Shown here piece after piece: positions 54,600 through 64,000 of a stretch of 64,000 nucleotides of DNA; position 1 is the first letter of the stretch, and each line of letters begins with the position of its first letter. Origin of the DNA: Owenia fusiformis (Eukaryota > Annelida > Polychaeta > Sabellida > Oweniidae); assembly GCA_903813345.2 (NCBI GenBank), contig CAIIXF020000010.1:32206425-32270424 (forward strand), in the 5' to 3' direction. Under the pieces are notes generated by a model. The model did no database searches and was not told the origin of the DNA. It saw only the letters and a list, made by a program, of their open reading frames with translations. The position numbers were made by a program, and so were the translations under genes.

Positions 54600-56050
54600 C
54601 AGTTCTTTAATGAAATCATTTTGAAACAAAAAAAATCAATTCAATTGATCAATTTATTCATATATTCAACCATATCTAAGTTATTTGTGTTCAACATCAA
54701 TACGGAAAGCCTCCTATGAATGTGAATCCTTATTCAAAAGCTCACCTACTTTCAAATTGGCCGCCATCTCGCAAAACTCATTTTAGGACCATTTAGTAGC
54801 CTTATAATTTCAAATCTTTGTTGATAAGATTTTCGTTATAATTTTTTTCAACACCAATACAGACCATCCCCCTTTGACTCCCGATTCAAAAGCTCGCTGC
54901 TTTTACTTTCATGTGTCTGCATTGTAGAAATAAATGCCACTGTAATTAGTTCTCTAATGAAATCATTTTGAAACAAAAAATAAAATCAACCAAATTCTTT
55001 CAAAAATTAAGCAAAACACTATATATGAGTGTTATAAATGTATATCTAGAACGACAAATGAGATTTATTCAATTTAACGCCATACATTGGAGCAGTTTTT
55101 TTTATACATCACAGGGCATCATTTTGACTTAGCTAAAAATCAATTGCAAACATATATCATATTAATATTATATTTTCTATAAACAACCACTTTACTACTC
55201 CAGTGCACGAAAATATAAGCTTTGTTAATGGTTACATTATCTTAGCATTATCTCATATTATAATATGAATTTCATATAAAGTTGGATGATTGTTTGATCA
55301 TTAACTGATTATTAGCTTTTGATGTAATGCATTTCATATATTTTACATTGCCCAACATTGCACAAAGTTTTGATCACCAAGACGAATGTTATTTTGTGTA
55401 CACATTTCTTAAACTCAAAGATCATTCATACGAAGGTTGTGTAATCTTAGTGATGTGACATTGTGTAATAAATTATAAAAAGATACGATGCTTTTGAAAT
55501 GACAATTAATCTCTCTTAATATTTTATTTATTTACCTTGATATAACTAAGATTAAACACGTAATGTCAATGTAATACATTCTTGATTATGATAGTTTCTA
55601 ACACTGTGGGTAAATAATTTTATTTGACTACTGATATTAGAGAGCTGGAAGTGTTTTATATAAGATTTGGGTCTACCGAATGCATACTTACCAGAGCACT
55701 GTTGACTCTATAAAGCCATCAGGTTTCGTTTTATGATAAATAGTAAAAATGAAATATGAATCCAATGTAGAGTGGGCCTATAACAATCACATGATAATTA
55801 GTATGAATATTTATATTTAAAGTCAAAAACAAAAAGTCGACATTTTTTAAAAATGTGTATTTCATTTTAATAAGTCTGTCAGAAATAAATCGTTAATAAA
55901 AACAAACAAATTAACATTTGATTAAGTCAAAGAAACAGTGATTTTTCTTGGCAAGTTATAATTGTTTCCAAAACTGGCAAAGTTTAAAATTCGAAAGTGA
56001 ATTATGTAATCGTTATTATCATATAATTCTGCATACTGATTTTTTAAGTA
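54600..56050. other. Intergenic stretch
   Basis: No gene recognised. AATGAAATCATTTTGAAACAAAAAA-type sequence occurs twice (54609 and 54957), indicating a local partial duplication. Confidence 0.4.
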
Positions 56051-56052
56051 TA

Positions 56053-56961
56053 CGAGGCCCGATCAGAAAGTAAGTAACCAACTACTCTTATTTTTTCATA
56101 CTTTATTCAATCCCACTGAAGTTTTCACAGATGATGAAGGAAATATTAACTACTAAACCAAACCAAAATAGAAAATGTTAGCCTCATTACCATTGTCATG
56201 GCGGTTGCTATGGTAACCATTGTTTTTGGGTAGGCGGGGCACCCTTTTGTAAGCGGCTTTTGAAGATAATTTGTAGAATTTTCTTCATGGTTTATACCTC
56301 CAAATATATCAAATTCACATGTTAGTCTACATTCATAGTCCTTCGAAACAATCGCCATCTGAAAGTCAATGCATTTTCGGCAACGTTTCACTCTGTCCTT
56401 GAAAACGTGCAACGGGTCACTAATCAATGACTGGAAAGTGCTATTGAAAGCTTTAATCATGGCTTCATTTCTGTCAAAGACTCAAAACGGATGGGCTAGC
56501 ATGGGCTAGCCGTGTGGACATGGAGAATACTTCATCTACTGCATTTTGGGTAATCTGGGTTCTGTGGGATGGAGTATTGTCGTCATGCCAGTAAAATCTT
56601 CCTTCAACCAAATTTGAATGTTTCCGTGGATTGAAACTGTGACTGAACCGTGACCATCATTATAACATACAGTACATGCCCTTGATTTCTTTGTGTTGAT
56701 TATTCATAAACGAGACAATGTAATGTAGTCACCATGGTAATAATACATAAAAACTCTACAAAAGTGTGGCCCATATCCAAAACAATGGTCACCATAGCAA
56801 CCATAGCAACTGCCACAACAATGGAATTGACGCTAACCCATTGTGTTTTGTCATGTTTGATAGGTTCATATTTTCTACATCATTTGGGAAAATGTCAATG
56901 TAACTGAATAAAATATGAAAAAATGAGAGCAGTTGGTTACTTACTTTCTGATCGGGCCTCG
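56053..56961 (-). mobile_element. Decayed mariner transposon with TA target duplication
   Basis: Terminal inverted repeats of about 60 bp begin CGAGGCCCGATCAGAAAGTA and are flanked by TA. On the minus strand broken frames read FYWHDDNTPSHRTQITQNAV (about 56605-56540), matching the mariner D-N-x-P-S-H catalytic region. Further on they read NSTFQSLISDPLHVFKDRVK then RCRKCIDFQMAI (56460-56340), matching the C-terminal KRW-x-KCI region. The N-terminal DNA-binding half is missing or unrecognisable. The 909-bp length is short for an intact 1.3-kb element. Inactive. Confidence 0.82.
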
Positions 56962-57206
56962 TACATATATATGCATTTGAATAATATCAATTAGAAATAT
57001 ATTCTCACAAATTTGGTAAAATTCAATCAATAGTTGCAGATATCGATTTAAATATGGTCCTGTAACCCGTATACGATTTGCGTTTATTGCAGCCTTTTGG
57101 CAGGTGACATACCGACATTAATCTATCGTTTTTGCACAGGGGATTTATGAAGTTGTATGTAAATAAAACATAGGGAATACACATATACCTTTCTTTTTAT
57201 TTCCAG

Positions 57207-57440
57207 AATCGAATCTAGTACAGCACATCAGCCATGGAGGTCGTGAAAGGAATTAAAAGCGGCCTACAAAATATCAATGAACAATCAAACTTTTTTACGA
57301 TATTTGGGTTTCTGGTGACAGTTCTCTTCATTCCAAGAGTTGCCATCACCTTAGTTGCTCAATCAGAATTCTTCAATCTGGGCACATATTTTAGATCAAA
57401 AGCCTGTCATTTTTATTTGTACAAAACAATTTCAAGGATG
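57207..57440 (+). CDS. First coding exon candidate of the NB-ARC gene
   Basis: A TTATTTCCAG acceptor at 57206 is followed by a short leader and ATG at 57234, implying an upstream 5' UTR exon. The frame encodes MEVVKGIKSGLQNINEQSNF then a hydrophobic stretch (FFTIFGFLVTVLFIPRVAITL) that could be a membrane anchor. The best donor (ATG|GTAATT near 57440) is phase 0, whereas the next exon needs phase 1. The junction is therefore unresolved: a weaker donor near 57405 or a missing exon is possible. Confidence 0.45.
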
Positions 57441-57520
57441 GTAATTTGTGTACAGACCTTTGTATAATTTACATACCCATGGTGCTCTTTTTGAATAAAC
57501 GTTTTTGTTTGCTCAAACAG

Positions 57521-58416
57521 GTCCCACTGGCTCTGGAAAAACACAATTAGCCCTCCTCTACGCCAAGAAATTTACAAACAAAAACAATGACAGCACGTGC
57601 TTCTGTTTCAACTCATCAACCCCAGAGGACATCCTAGTTGATGGTAAGAAGTTAATCGATCAATGTAAACTGAACATTCAAATTTTTGACAGTGGTAGAG
57701 ATGGAGAAGACAGTGCTAATATGACCAACAAAGCCTGGAGGTTGTTGATCCATATTCGTGATAAACTTCTTGAGGACAATAAAAAGGTTTTGTTTATTTT
57801 TGATCGTGCAAAGTTTGATACTGCTTCTATTGTCAAAGAAGTTTTTCTTAATCATAGTTATTTTACTGTTATAGTTACCTCAAGTGATGATAATGATGCA
57901 TTTGTAAAAGGGTTTGAGAATTTGACACTCGAAGTGAAAGGTTATTCCAAGGCAGATGTTGATGCCCTCAATATTTGTCAATACAACCAATTCAAAGGCA
58001 AAGATATGCAAAATTTGGCAAAGAAGCTTGACTATTTGCCACTGGGAATACACGCAGCATGTCAATACATTATCGAATCTAAAGGAACCAAACCCAAGCT
58101 TCTTGACCAACTGAAGGGTGGTAAAGAGGATGCATTAGATAGCTTGTTTCAACTGTCACACATAAAGGCGTGCAAGGAATGTGAACAAGATGAAAAGGCC
58201 AAACTACTACTCAATGTTGTTGCTGCACTAAGCCCTGATCCGATACCCTTTGATGTTCTCGACTGGATGATAGGTAGTGGCAATGAAGACCCATTTCAAA
58301 AGAAAGCTGATCGTTCCATTGAATTGGATAAAATGGCAAAAAGGAGAAACAAGATAATCGATTCGATAACGAGATTCCATCTAGGGACAGTGGAAATAAA
58401 GGGATCTGATCTGATG
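57521..58416 (+). CDS. NB-ARC ATPase domain exon, 5' part, interrupted by a LINE
   Basis: After a CTCAAACAG acceptor the frame encodes a P-loop (GPTGSGKTQLALLYAKKF), a Walker B-like strand (KKVLFIFDRAKF), a sensor-type strand (YFTVIVTSSD), a GLPL-like motif (KKLDYLPLGIHAACQYI) and the start of the ARC2/winged-helix region (LLLNVVAALSPDPIPFDVLD). This is the NB-ARC module of STAND ATPases, which act as ligand-triggered scaffolds in innate immunity or cell death. The recognisable family sequence stops at GTVEIKGSDLM (58416). From there the frame runs into LINE 5' sequence and stops at 58527. The remainder of the gene resumes at 63195. No splice donor is visible at the break. Confidence 0.82.
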
Positions 58417-58699
58417 GCTGAAACATTTTTTTATAAACTTACTCATACTATCAGCTATTGTTTTTCTTTCCAGTGTGGAATCACTAGGACTAGAGTTGTT
58501 ACTGAGAAAGATACAACATCAATTTGATTAAAGAATAAGTGATTAATTATTCGTATTGATCTTGCTATATTTTACCAAATATAGTACATTTCTACCTTAT
58601 TTCTCATCTTGTTTTTCCCTACTATGCATTATGTGCAAGTGGTATCCTGGTATATAATACTCAGTACCGCACCTTGCTAATTGATCTCTTATCCAGTTG

Positions 58700-58945
58700 T
58701 TTTTCACCAGTGTGGAGCATGTTCCATCTTACTGTTTTATTATATCAAATACAGTCTTTGCCACTTGATCTCTCAATTTGATCTCTTATCTCGTACATCA
58801 CCATTGTGGAGCATGTTCCATTTTACTGTATCTCTATACCAATTACAATACGTTGCTTCATCAGATCTCTCATCTTATTCCACACCAGTGTGGAGTATGT
58901 CCCATCTAACTGTATTTTAGCAAATACAATCAGTGTGGACTATGC
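58700..58945 (+). repeat. Degenerate tandem repeat in LINE copy F 5' region
   Basis: Three to four units of about 80-95 bp, each starting CCAGTGTGGAGCATGTTCCA or a variant (58708, 58801, 58885, partial at 58930) and containing TTGATCTCTTATC-like sequence. Tandem monomers in a 5' UTR are a known LINE promoter arrangement; the role here is inferred. Confidence 0.7.
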
Positions 58946-59264
58946 TTTATCTTGCAATATATGATTATACTTTGATCTCCCATTTTGTTTTGTTTTTACC
59001 AGGGAGTACTAATTTGAGACATAATATTTACAGTACTGTGTGTATATAGAATTTACTTAATGCATTTTATTCTTACTGTTAAAGTATGGAAGCAGCTTCA
59101 TTCCAGTGTCTGACTTACTTAGCATACAATGATAAGAACTCTCAATATCTTTGACATGAAAATTGGAATAGGCATTTGGGGTTCATTTTTCATACATCTT
59201 TTATTCTTGTGTCTAGTCAACTCTCCAGTGAGGGATGGTATAGGTTAAAGGTGCAGGTATAACA

Positions 59265-61085
59265 TTGCAATTATGGAGGGCCCGTATAGGATCCTACGAC
59301 AGTTCTACTTATGCCCCTTCATCCAAACTTAAGACAGACTACACCCCAACTAATATGAAGTCAATGATTATTTTCATACTCATGCTAATGTTAATGGGTA
59401 TACTATCTACAATTCTGATAGTAACTCTGAAACATTTTGCATACTGCTACGTAGTGGTAATAACACTGCTATTCATGTCACATTTTGTGCTCCTCTTTTG
59501 TGCTCTACCAGTAAGTATTGTTATCTTCATTATTAAAAATGTTAAACATTTCAATCCACTTGCCATGATTCAAGCTACTGCATTATTTAGCCTATTCTTA
59601 TTGGTACCAGGCTCAGCAATATACCTACTGAATCCATCACTTGTTTGTCTACTAATTCTAGCGGGTGACATACATCCTAACCCAGGTCCCAAAACATGTG
59701 AAAAGATTTCCTTCCTCTTTTCAAACATTAATAGCTTACTTGCGGATTCAGGCTCCAGATTTGAAGACCTGAAGCAAAGAGTGACTGACTTGAATCCAAG
59801 CTTTGTAGGGTTGTGTGAAACTGGAAATATTGAAAATAGCCTTGATCTTCCCGATTTAAAGTTAGAACACTACCGAAATCCACTTTTCACTCCACTAGGT
59901 CGAGGACTTGTCATATATTCTCATGAAGATATTTCTGTTAAGCCTTATAATCATAATCTCTACATTAATAATCTTGATATCTTATTAGCTGAAATCTCTG
60001 TTGACCACAAAAAGATCATTTTCGGCATTTGTTATAGATCACCAAGTCAATCTGCAGAAGAAACTCGAATTTATTTTAACCGTTTACATCAGCAACTTGA
60101 TATCATTAAAAACGATGCAAATAAATATGATCAAGTTTTACTCATGGGGGATCTCAATGCAAAAAATCCAGCTTGGTTTCAGAATGATGAAAATCTTGCT
60201 GGTGAATTACTTGTAGACTGTCTTGATACACATAATTTTATACAAATAGTTGACAAACCAACAAGGATAACTAGCACTTCAAAAACTTGCATCGATCATA
60301 TCTTTACAAATTCACCAAACTCTATTGATTCTTGGTCAATCGATGCTCCTATTGGAAGATCTGATCATGGTACCCTTTTTACAACTTTAAATCTCAACTT
60401 TACAAAGAATCCTCCAGTTAAAAGAACTCTGTATCAATATGACAAAACAAATATAGCAAATTTAAATAATGAAATTAGACAAACTGACTGGGATAGTATC
60501 TTGACAAGTTCAAATGATTTGGATAAATGCACTTCTGATTTCATAGAGAAACTCAAATGTATATATCATGAGAAAATCCCAAATCACACTAAAACAATAA
60601 AATCAAATGATCAACCATGGTATAATGAGCATTTAAAGGTTGAAATGAATAAAAAACGACAGTTATATAAACGTAATGAAAAAAACCCATGTCCTTTAAA
60701 TTTTGAACTCTACAGAAACCAGGCCCTTAAAGTTTCAAATCTAATATCCTCAGCTAAAATTCAACATGAAAAAAATGCCATACAAAAAGTTGAATCCTTA
60801 AATAAGAATGATAAAAACTTTTGGAAATTGGTAACCAAATTAATAGGGAGAAATAACACTTTAAGTAGTATTCCAGCTCTTTATGATACAAATGGAAAAA
60901 CCTTAAATACAAACACTGACAAGGCAAATGGCTTTCTTAATTTTTTTGTGAATAAATATGACAACAATATCCCCGATGATTACAAACCCACCTTTCCAAT
61001 GCGAACAAATTCCCTTCTTGTTTCGATTAGAACAGATGTATCCGAAGTTATGAAATTGATCCTAGGCCAAGGCTTGTGGCCCTGA
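59265..61085 (+). CDS. LINE ORF2 N-terminal half: membrane segments, NPGP motif, endonuclease
   Basis: 606 residues. The first 130 are unusually hydrophobic, with three or four predicted membrane helices (SMIIFILMLMLMGILSTILI; YCYVVVITLLFMSHFVLLF; MIQATALFSLFLLVPGSAIY). LVCLLILAGDIHPNPGP follows at about residue 140, a 2A-like motif with His where viral-type consensus has Glu. An apurinic-type endonuclease comes next: FLFSNINSL, GLCETGN, LLMGDLNAKNPAW, CIDHIF and GRSDHGTLF, all intact. The frame ends at 61085 because of a one-base shift: the frame that continues reads KACGPDLITNKMLH across 61066-61107. Confidence 0.88.
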   Translation: MQLWRARIGSYDSSTYAPSSKLKTDYTPTNMKSMIIFILMLMLMGILSTILIVTLKHFAYCYVVVITLLFMSHFVLLFCALPVSIVIFIIKNVKHFNPLAMIQATALFSLFLLVPGSAIYLLNPSLVCLLILAGDIHPNPGPKTCEKISFLFSNINSLLADSGSRFEDLKQRVTDLNPSFVGLCETGNIENSLDLPDLKLEHYRNPLFTPLGRGLVIYSHEDISVKPYNHNLYINNLDILLAEISVDHKKIIFGICYRSPSQSAEETRIYFNRLHQQLDIIKNDANKYDQVLLMGDLNAKNPAWFQNDENLAGELLVDCLDTHNFIQIVDKPTRITSTSKTCIDHIFTNSPNSIDSWSIDAPIGRSDHGTLFTTLNLNFTKNPPVKRTLYQYDKTNIANLNNEIRQTDWDSILTSSNDLDKCTSDFIEKLKCIYHEKIPNHTKTIKSNDQPWYNEHLKVEMNKKRQLYKRNEKNPCPLNFELYRNQALKVSNLISSAKIQHEKNAIQKVESLNKNDKNFWKLVTKLIGRNNTLSSIPALYDTNGKTLNTNTDKANGFLNFFVNKYDNNIPDDYKPTFPMRTNSLLVSIRTDVSEVMKLILGQGLWP

Positions 61086-62913
61086 TCTTATTACTAATAA
61101 AATGCTCCATTTATCCGCTTCTTCAATATCTTATCCTTTGACTAAATTATTTAACATGTTATTACAGCATAGCGTATTTCCAAAATCTTGGAAGATTGGT
61201 AGCATTTGCCCAATCCACAAGAAAAATAACAAGTCAGACCTGTCAAATTATAGACCTATAACTCTTTTGGACTGTATATCAAAGCTTTTTGAAAGAATAA
61301 TTGCAAATAGAATAAAACAGCATCTCATTTCAAATGACCTGTTATTCAAATTTCAATCTGGATTTTTGCCGGGTCACAGTACCCAATCCCAACTTGTTGC
61401 CATTGAACATCTTATCCAATCAAATCTTGATCAAGGTAAGGGAGTTAAAGCTCTTTTTCTTGATATTGCCTCAGCCTTTGACTGCGTACCTCACAATCTT
61501 CTACTACTTAAATCAAAATCATATTGTCTCCAGGGACAAGTTCTAAATCTCCTTAAATCTTATCTTTACGAAAGAAGAGTCAGAGTGAACATTTCAGGAT
61601 CCTCATCATCTTTATCACAAACACATGCTATCAAAAGTGGAGTGCCACAAGGATCAATACTAGGGCCCCTTCTCTTCTTACTATATATAAACGACCTACC
61701 CGATAATATGAATACCGATTGCTTTATATATGCAGATGATACGTCTATATACTTCCCGTTTAGTACTAAAAATCCTTCAGAAATTGATAACAAAGTAACC
61801 CAAGCAATAGAAAGAATTGAATCATGGTCTATTAAATGGAAACTCAACTTTAAACCTGAAAAAAGTGTCGAAATAATTTTTCATAATTCCAGAATTAAAC
61901 TTGGCCAAGTGAACAATTCCTTTATGAATAATGCTTTAATAAAAAGGGAAACATCGCATAAACATTTAGGCTATACTTTTGATGAGCACATGTCTAACAA
62001 ACAACATATAATTGCCATAAGAAACAAAGTAAACAAACTCCTGAATCCTCTCAGATCACTGCAAAAGAAACTAAATTCCAATGTCCTCGAAACAATTTTC
62101 ATGTCCTTCATTCGACCACACTTTGAATATGGCGCAATACTCTACGATTCCTCTACTCAAAGTGTCCTTAACATATTAAATAAATTATTCTATCAAGCTG
62201 CTCTTATATGCAGTGGATGTTTACATGGTAGTAGTTCAATTAAGGTAAAGAATACACTCACATGGCCTGATCTAGAAACAAGGCGGTCAATGCAAATAAA
62301 TAAATTCATGTTTAGAGTTAAAAATAATCTCACTCCAAGCTATGTGAAAGACATCTTTGAACCTCTGAGGATTCAAAATCCCCGAGAACTCCGATCAAAT
62401 CCTGATTTCAAAATACCTGCCAAAAGTTCAACCAAATTTAGAAACTCTTCTGTCCTCAATGCTATCTCCCACTGGAACAAGCTACCGAAGTATATTCGAG
62501 AAAGCAAAACAATTACCAGCTTCAATAACTTACAAAAAATTAAAATCCCTAAGCCCTCCTTTTTACCAACTACTAAATTAAAGTTAAAAAGAAATCAAGA
62601 AATAATTCTCAATAGATTCAGAGTTGACTTGCTCACTAAAGCTCAGCTATATGGCCATAATTTTACTTATATTGAAACACCAAACTGCGCTTGTGGTGTG
62701 CCTGAAACTCCAAAACATTTATTCTTTTATTGTCCAAATAAAGCACAAAATAGGAACACTTTTCTTGCACTTGTAGAGACTTACAAGCCTTTAGCTATAA
62801 GGAACAAAAGCCAATTTATAGATTTTCTGAAACATGGCAGTGACGAGTTATCGTTAGCACAAAATAATGAACTTTTTGCTCTTGTTGCCAACTTTTTACT
62901 GGAGAACTCTTAA
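61063..62913 (+). CDS. LINE ORF2 C-terminal half: reverse transcriptase and terminal zinc segment
   Basis: About 615 residues continuing the same polyprotein in the next frame, starting KACGPDLITNKMLH. Reverse transcriptase motifs are complete: [56 protein letters not shown] and the catalytic FIYADDTSIY. A thumb and C-terminal region follows (SHKHLGYTFDEHMS, RPHFEYGAILY). A terminal Cys/His segment CACGVPETPKHLFFYCP ends near 62740. Stop at 62913. Apart from the frameshift near 61066 the protein looks functional. Confidence 0.9.
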
Positions 62914-63194
62914 CATAATCATAATTCTCTATGGGACCCTCCAAGCAAGCATTAACTATGCCTACTATTCCCTCACTGAGACTATGACACATGACCCCAG
63001 CCTGTCCTATTTCCCATTTCTTATCCAAATTGCTGCTATTCTTCCATATTACATGCATTTACATTTGTAATTAAATTTATGTATTTTCTAGCTTAGCCTA
63101 TAATGCTTTATAAGCGATTGGCAAGCCATTCTTGTAAAACATGATTATGATGAAATAAATTGATAATGTATAAAAAAAAAAAAATAACAAGATG

Positions 63195-64000
63195 CTACGT
63201 ATGCATAATATTCCAATAAGAGCAATTCAAAAAAGCTGGAATGAAAACGAAAGGATCACATATTCTATAGAAATGCTATTAATCCTTGACGACCTTGTTG
63301 AGAAAGACATACGTCGTGCTAAGGATTTCAATTTCTTTCTCAAGCTGATTCCTCATGTAAAACTTGCACTGAGAACTGACTTGAAAGGAGCAAAAGACCA
63401 GGCTGTTGGTATCAATATTGTACAAATAAGTCTCCAAGATAAGCTACATTATATGTACTCACAAACGGGGCTGATAAGGTACTTTAATGTGAGCGATTCG
63501 AAAGCTAAACAGATGTGCTATTCCAAAATCATAGAAAAGGATGAAAATAGCCTGAATGCAGAAGCAAAAAAGAATTTGCCTGTTAAAGAAAATTATTGTA
63601 TCACCGATACTAAATTTATAAAAGAGAAAGCCAAATTGATTAACGACAGAATGAAAAAAATACACATCCCTGTAAAGCCAAAAGACTTTCTTAAAGCGTT
63701 AGTATGTACAAGACGTCTCAATAGCGAGATAGTTGAACTCCTAAAGAAAAAAAAGAAAACTAGTCCGAAGAAACTTTCGAAAAAACAGAAAACAGAAAAG
63801 AAGTCTGATGGAGCTGTTGCGGGAAAATATTTGAAAGAAACCGGAAGTAAATCTGATGATGACCCCATAAAGATCAAATACAAGAAGTGGGTAAATCAAG
63901 GTGCTGCAATAAGTTTAAAAGAAATGAAGGATTTATACCTTATTGAATTTATGGCGAATATCCTCTACACGCATGGTCGTATGTATTTTTACAAAAGCAA
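63195..64000 (+). CDS. NB-ARC gene exon, 3' part, running off the window
   Basis: The frame is open from the LINE poly-A junction to the window end. It starts LRMHNIPIRAIQKSWNEN, which matches the conserved (F/L)RMHRLVQ segment that closes the winged-helix part of NB-ARC proteins, then LKLIPHVKLAL, as expected at the start of a TPR-type region. A Lys-rich stretch lies at about 63740-63830. It continues 58416 in frame: codon phase is identical on both sides of the LINE. Partial at the right edge. Confidence 0.72.

Larger units (their letters stand above)
58417..63190 (+). mobile_element. Nearly full-length CR1/L2-like LINE inserted in the NB-ARC exon, LINE copy F
   Basis: About 4.8 kb: a 5' region with tandem repeats, ORF2 in two overlapping-frame halves (59265-61085 and 61102-62913), about 270 bp of 3' UTR with AATAAA (63154), and a poly-A run (63172-63184). 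A four-base GATG lies at both ends (58413-58416 and 63191-63194) and may be the target duplication; CR1/L2 elements often make short or no duplications. Only one frameshift was detected, so insertion is probably recent in evolutionary terms. Confidence 0.78.

Noticed and set aside
57404-57521. Confident splice between the membrane-anchor exon and the NB-ARC exon
   Set aside because: The best donor is in the wrong phase; only a weak alternative donor fits, so the junction was left open.

Overview
The window is AT-rich, intron-rich animal DNA. Metazoan-type chitin synthase, an NB-ARC gene of the kind expanded in marine invertebrates, CR1/L2-like LINEs with an N-terminal NPGP motif, and many TIR elements point to a marine invertebrate. 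A lophotrochozoan is plausible, but the sequence does not fix the phylum. No bacterial features, CRISPR arrays, rRNA or tRNA genes were seen.

Layout. (1) 0.1-6.0 kb (+): three broken, partly nested LINE copies. (2) 6.75-20.4 kb (-): a 12-exon chitin synthase paralog. Every intron has GT-AG ends and every junction is phase-compatible, but the last exon carries a frameshift and three hallmark catalytic motifs are altered. Its introns hold MITEs, a 1-kb foldback element and a 150-bp triplication of an exon start. (3) 21.5-22.5 kb: an orphan Cys-containing terminal exon whose end forms one arm of a large palindrome. (4) 23.5-25.5 kb (+): a decayed LINE carrying an insert. (5) 27.3-40.0 kb: two paralogous three-exon genes facing away from each other. 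Each encodes a small secreted precursor (signal peptide, acidic segment, Lys-Arg, then a mature domain of about 80 residues with two Cys). I do not recognise the family. In the minus-strand copy the last intron is filled by fifteen 30-bp repeats built from the exon-3 splice acceptor. In the plus-strand copy the introns are swollen by a hairpin-bearing repeat. (6) 40-50.7 kb: mostly repeats, a 5'-truncated minus-strand LINE with a tandem-repeat 3' UTR, and a decayed PHD-finger coding sequence. (7) 51.8-57 kb: a cluster of short DNA transposons (piggyBac-like, hAT-like, mariner). (8) 57.2-64 kb (+): an NB-ARC gene whose coding exon appears to be split by a nearly full-length LINE. Joining the flanks across a GATG duplication keeps the reading frame.

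The most interesting items are the divergent secreted-precursor pair and its splice-site minisatellite, the chitin synthase with altered active-site motifs, and the LINE-interrupted NB-ARC gene. Exon calls come from reading splice signals, phases and family similarity by eye. No alignment or database search was run.
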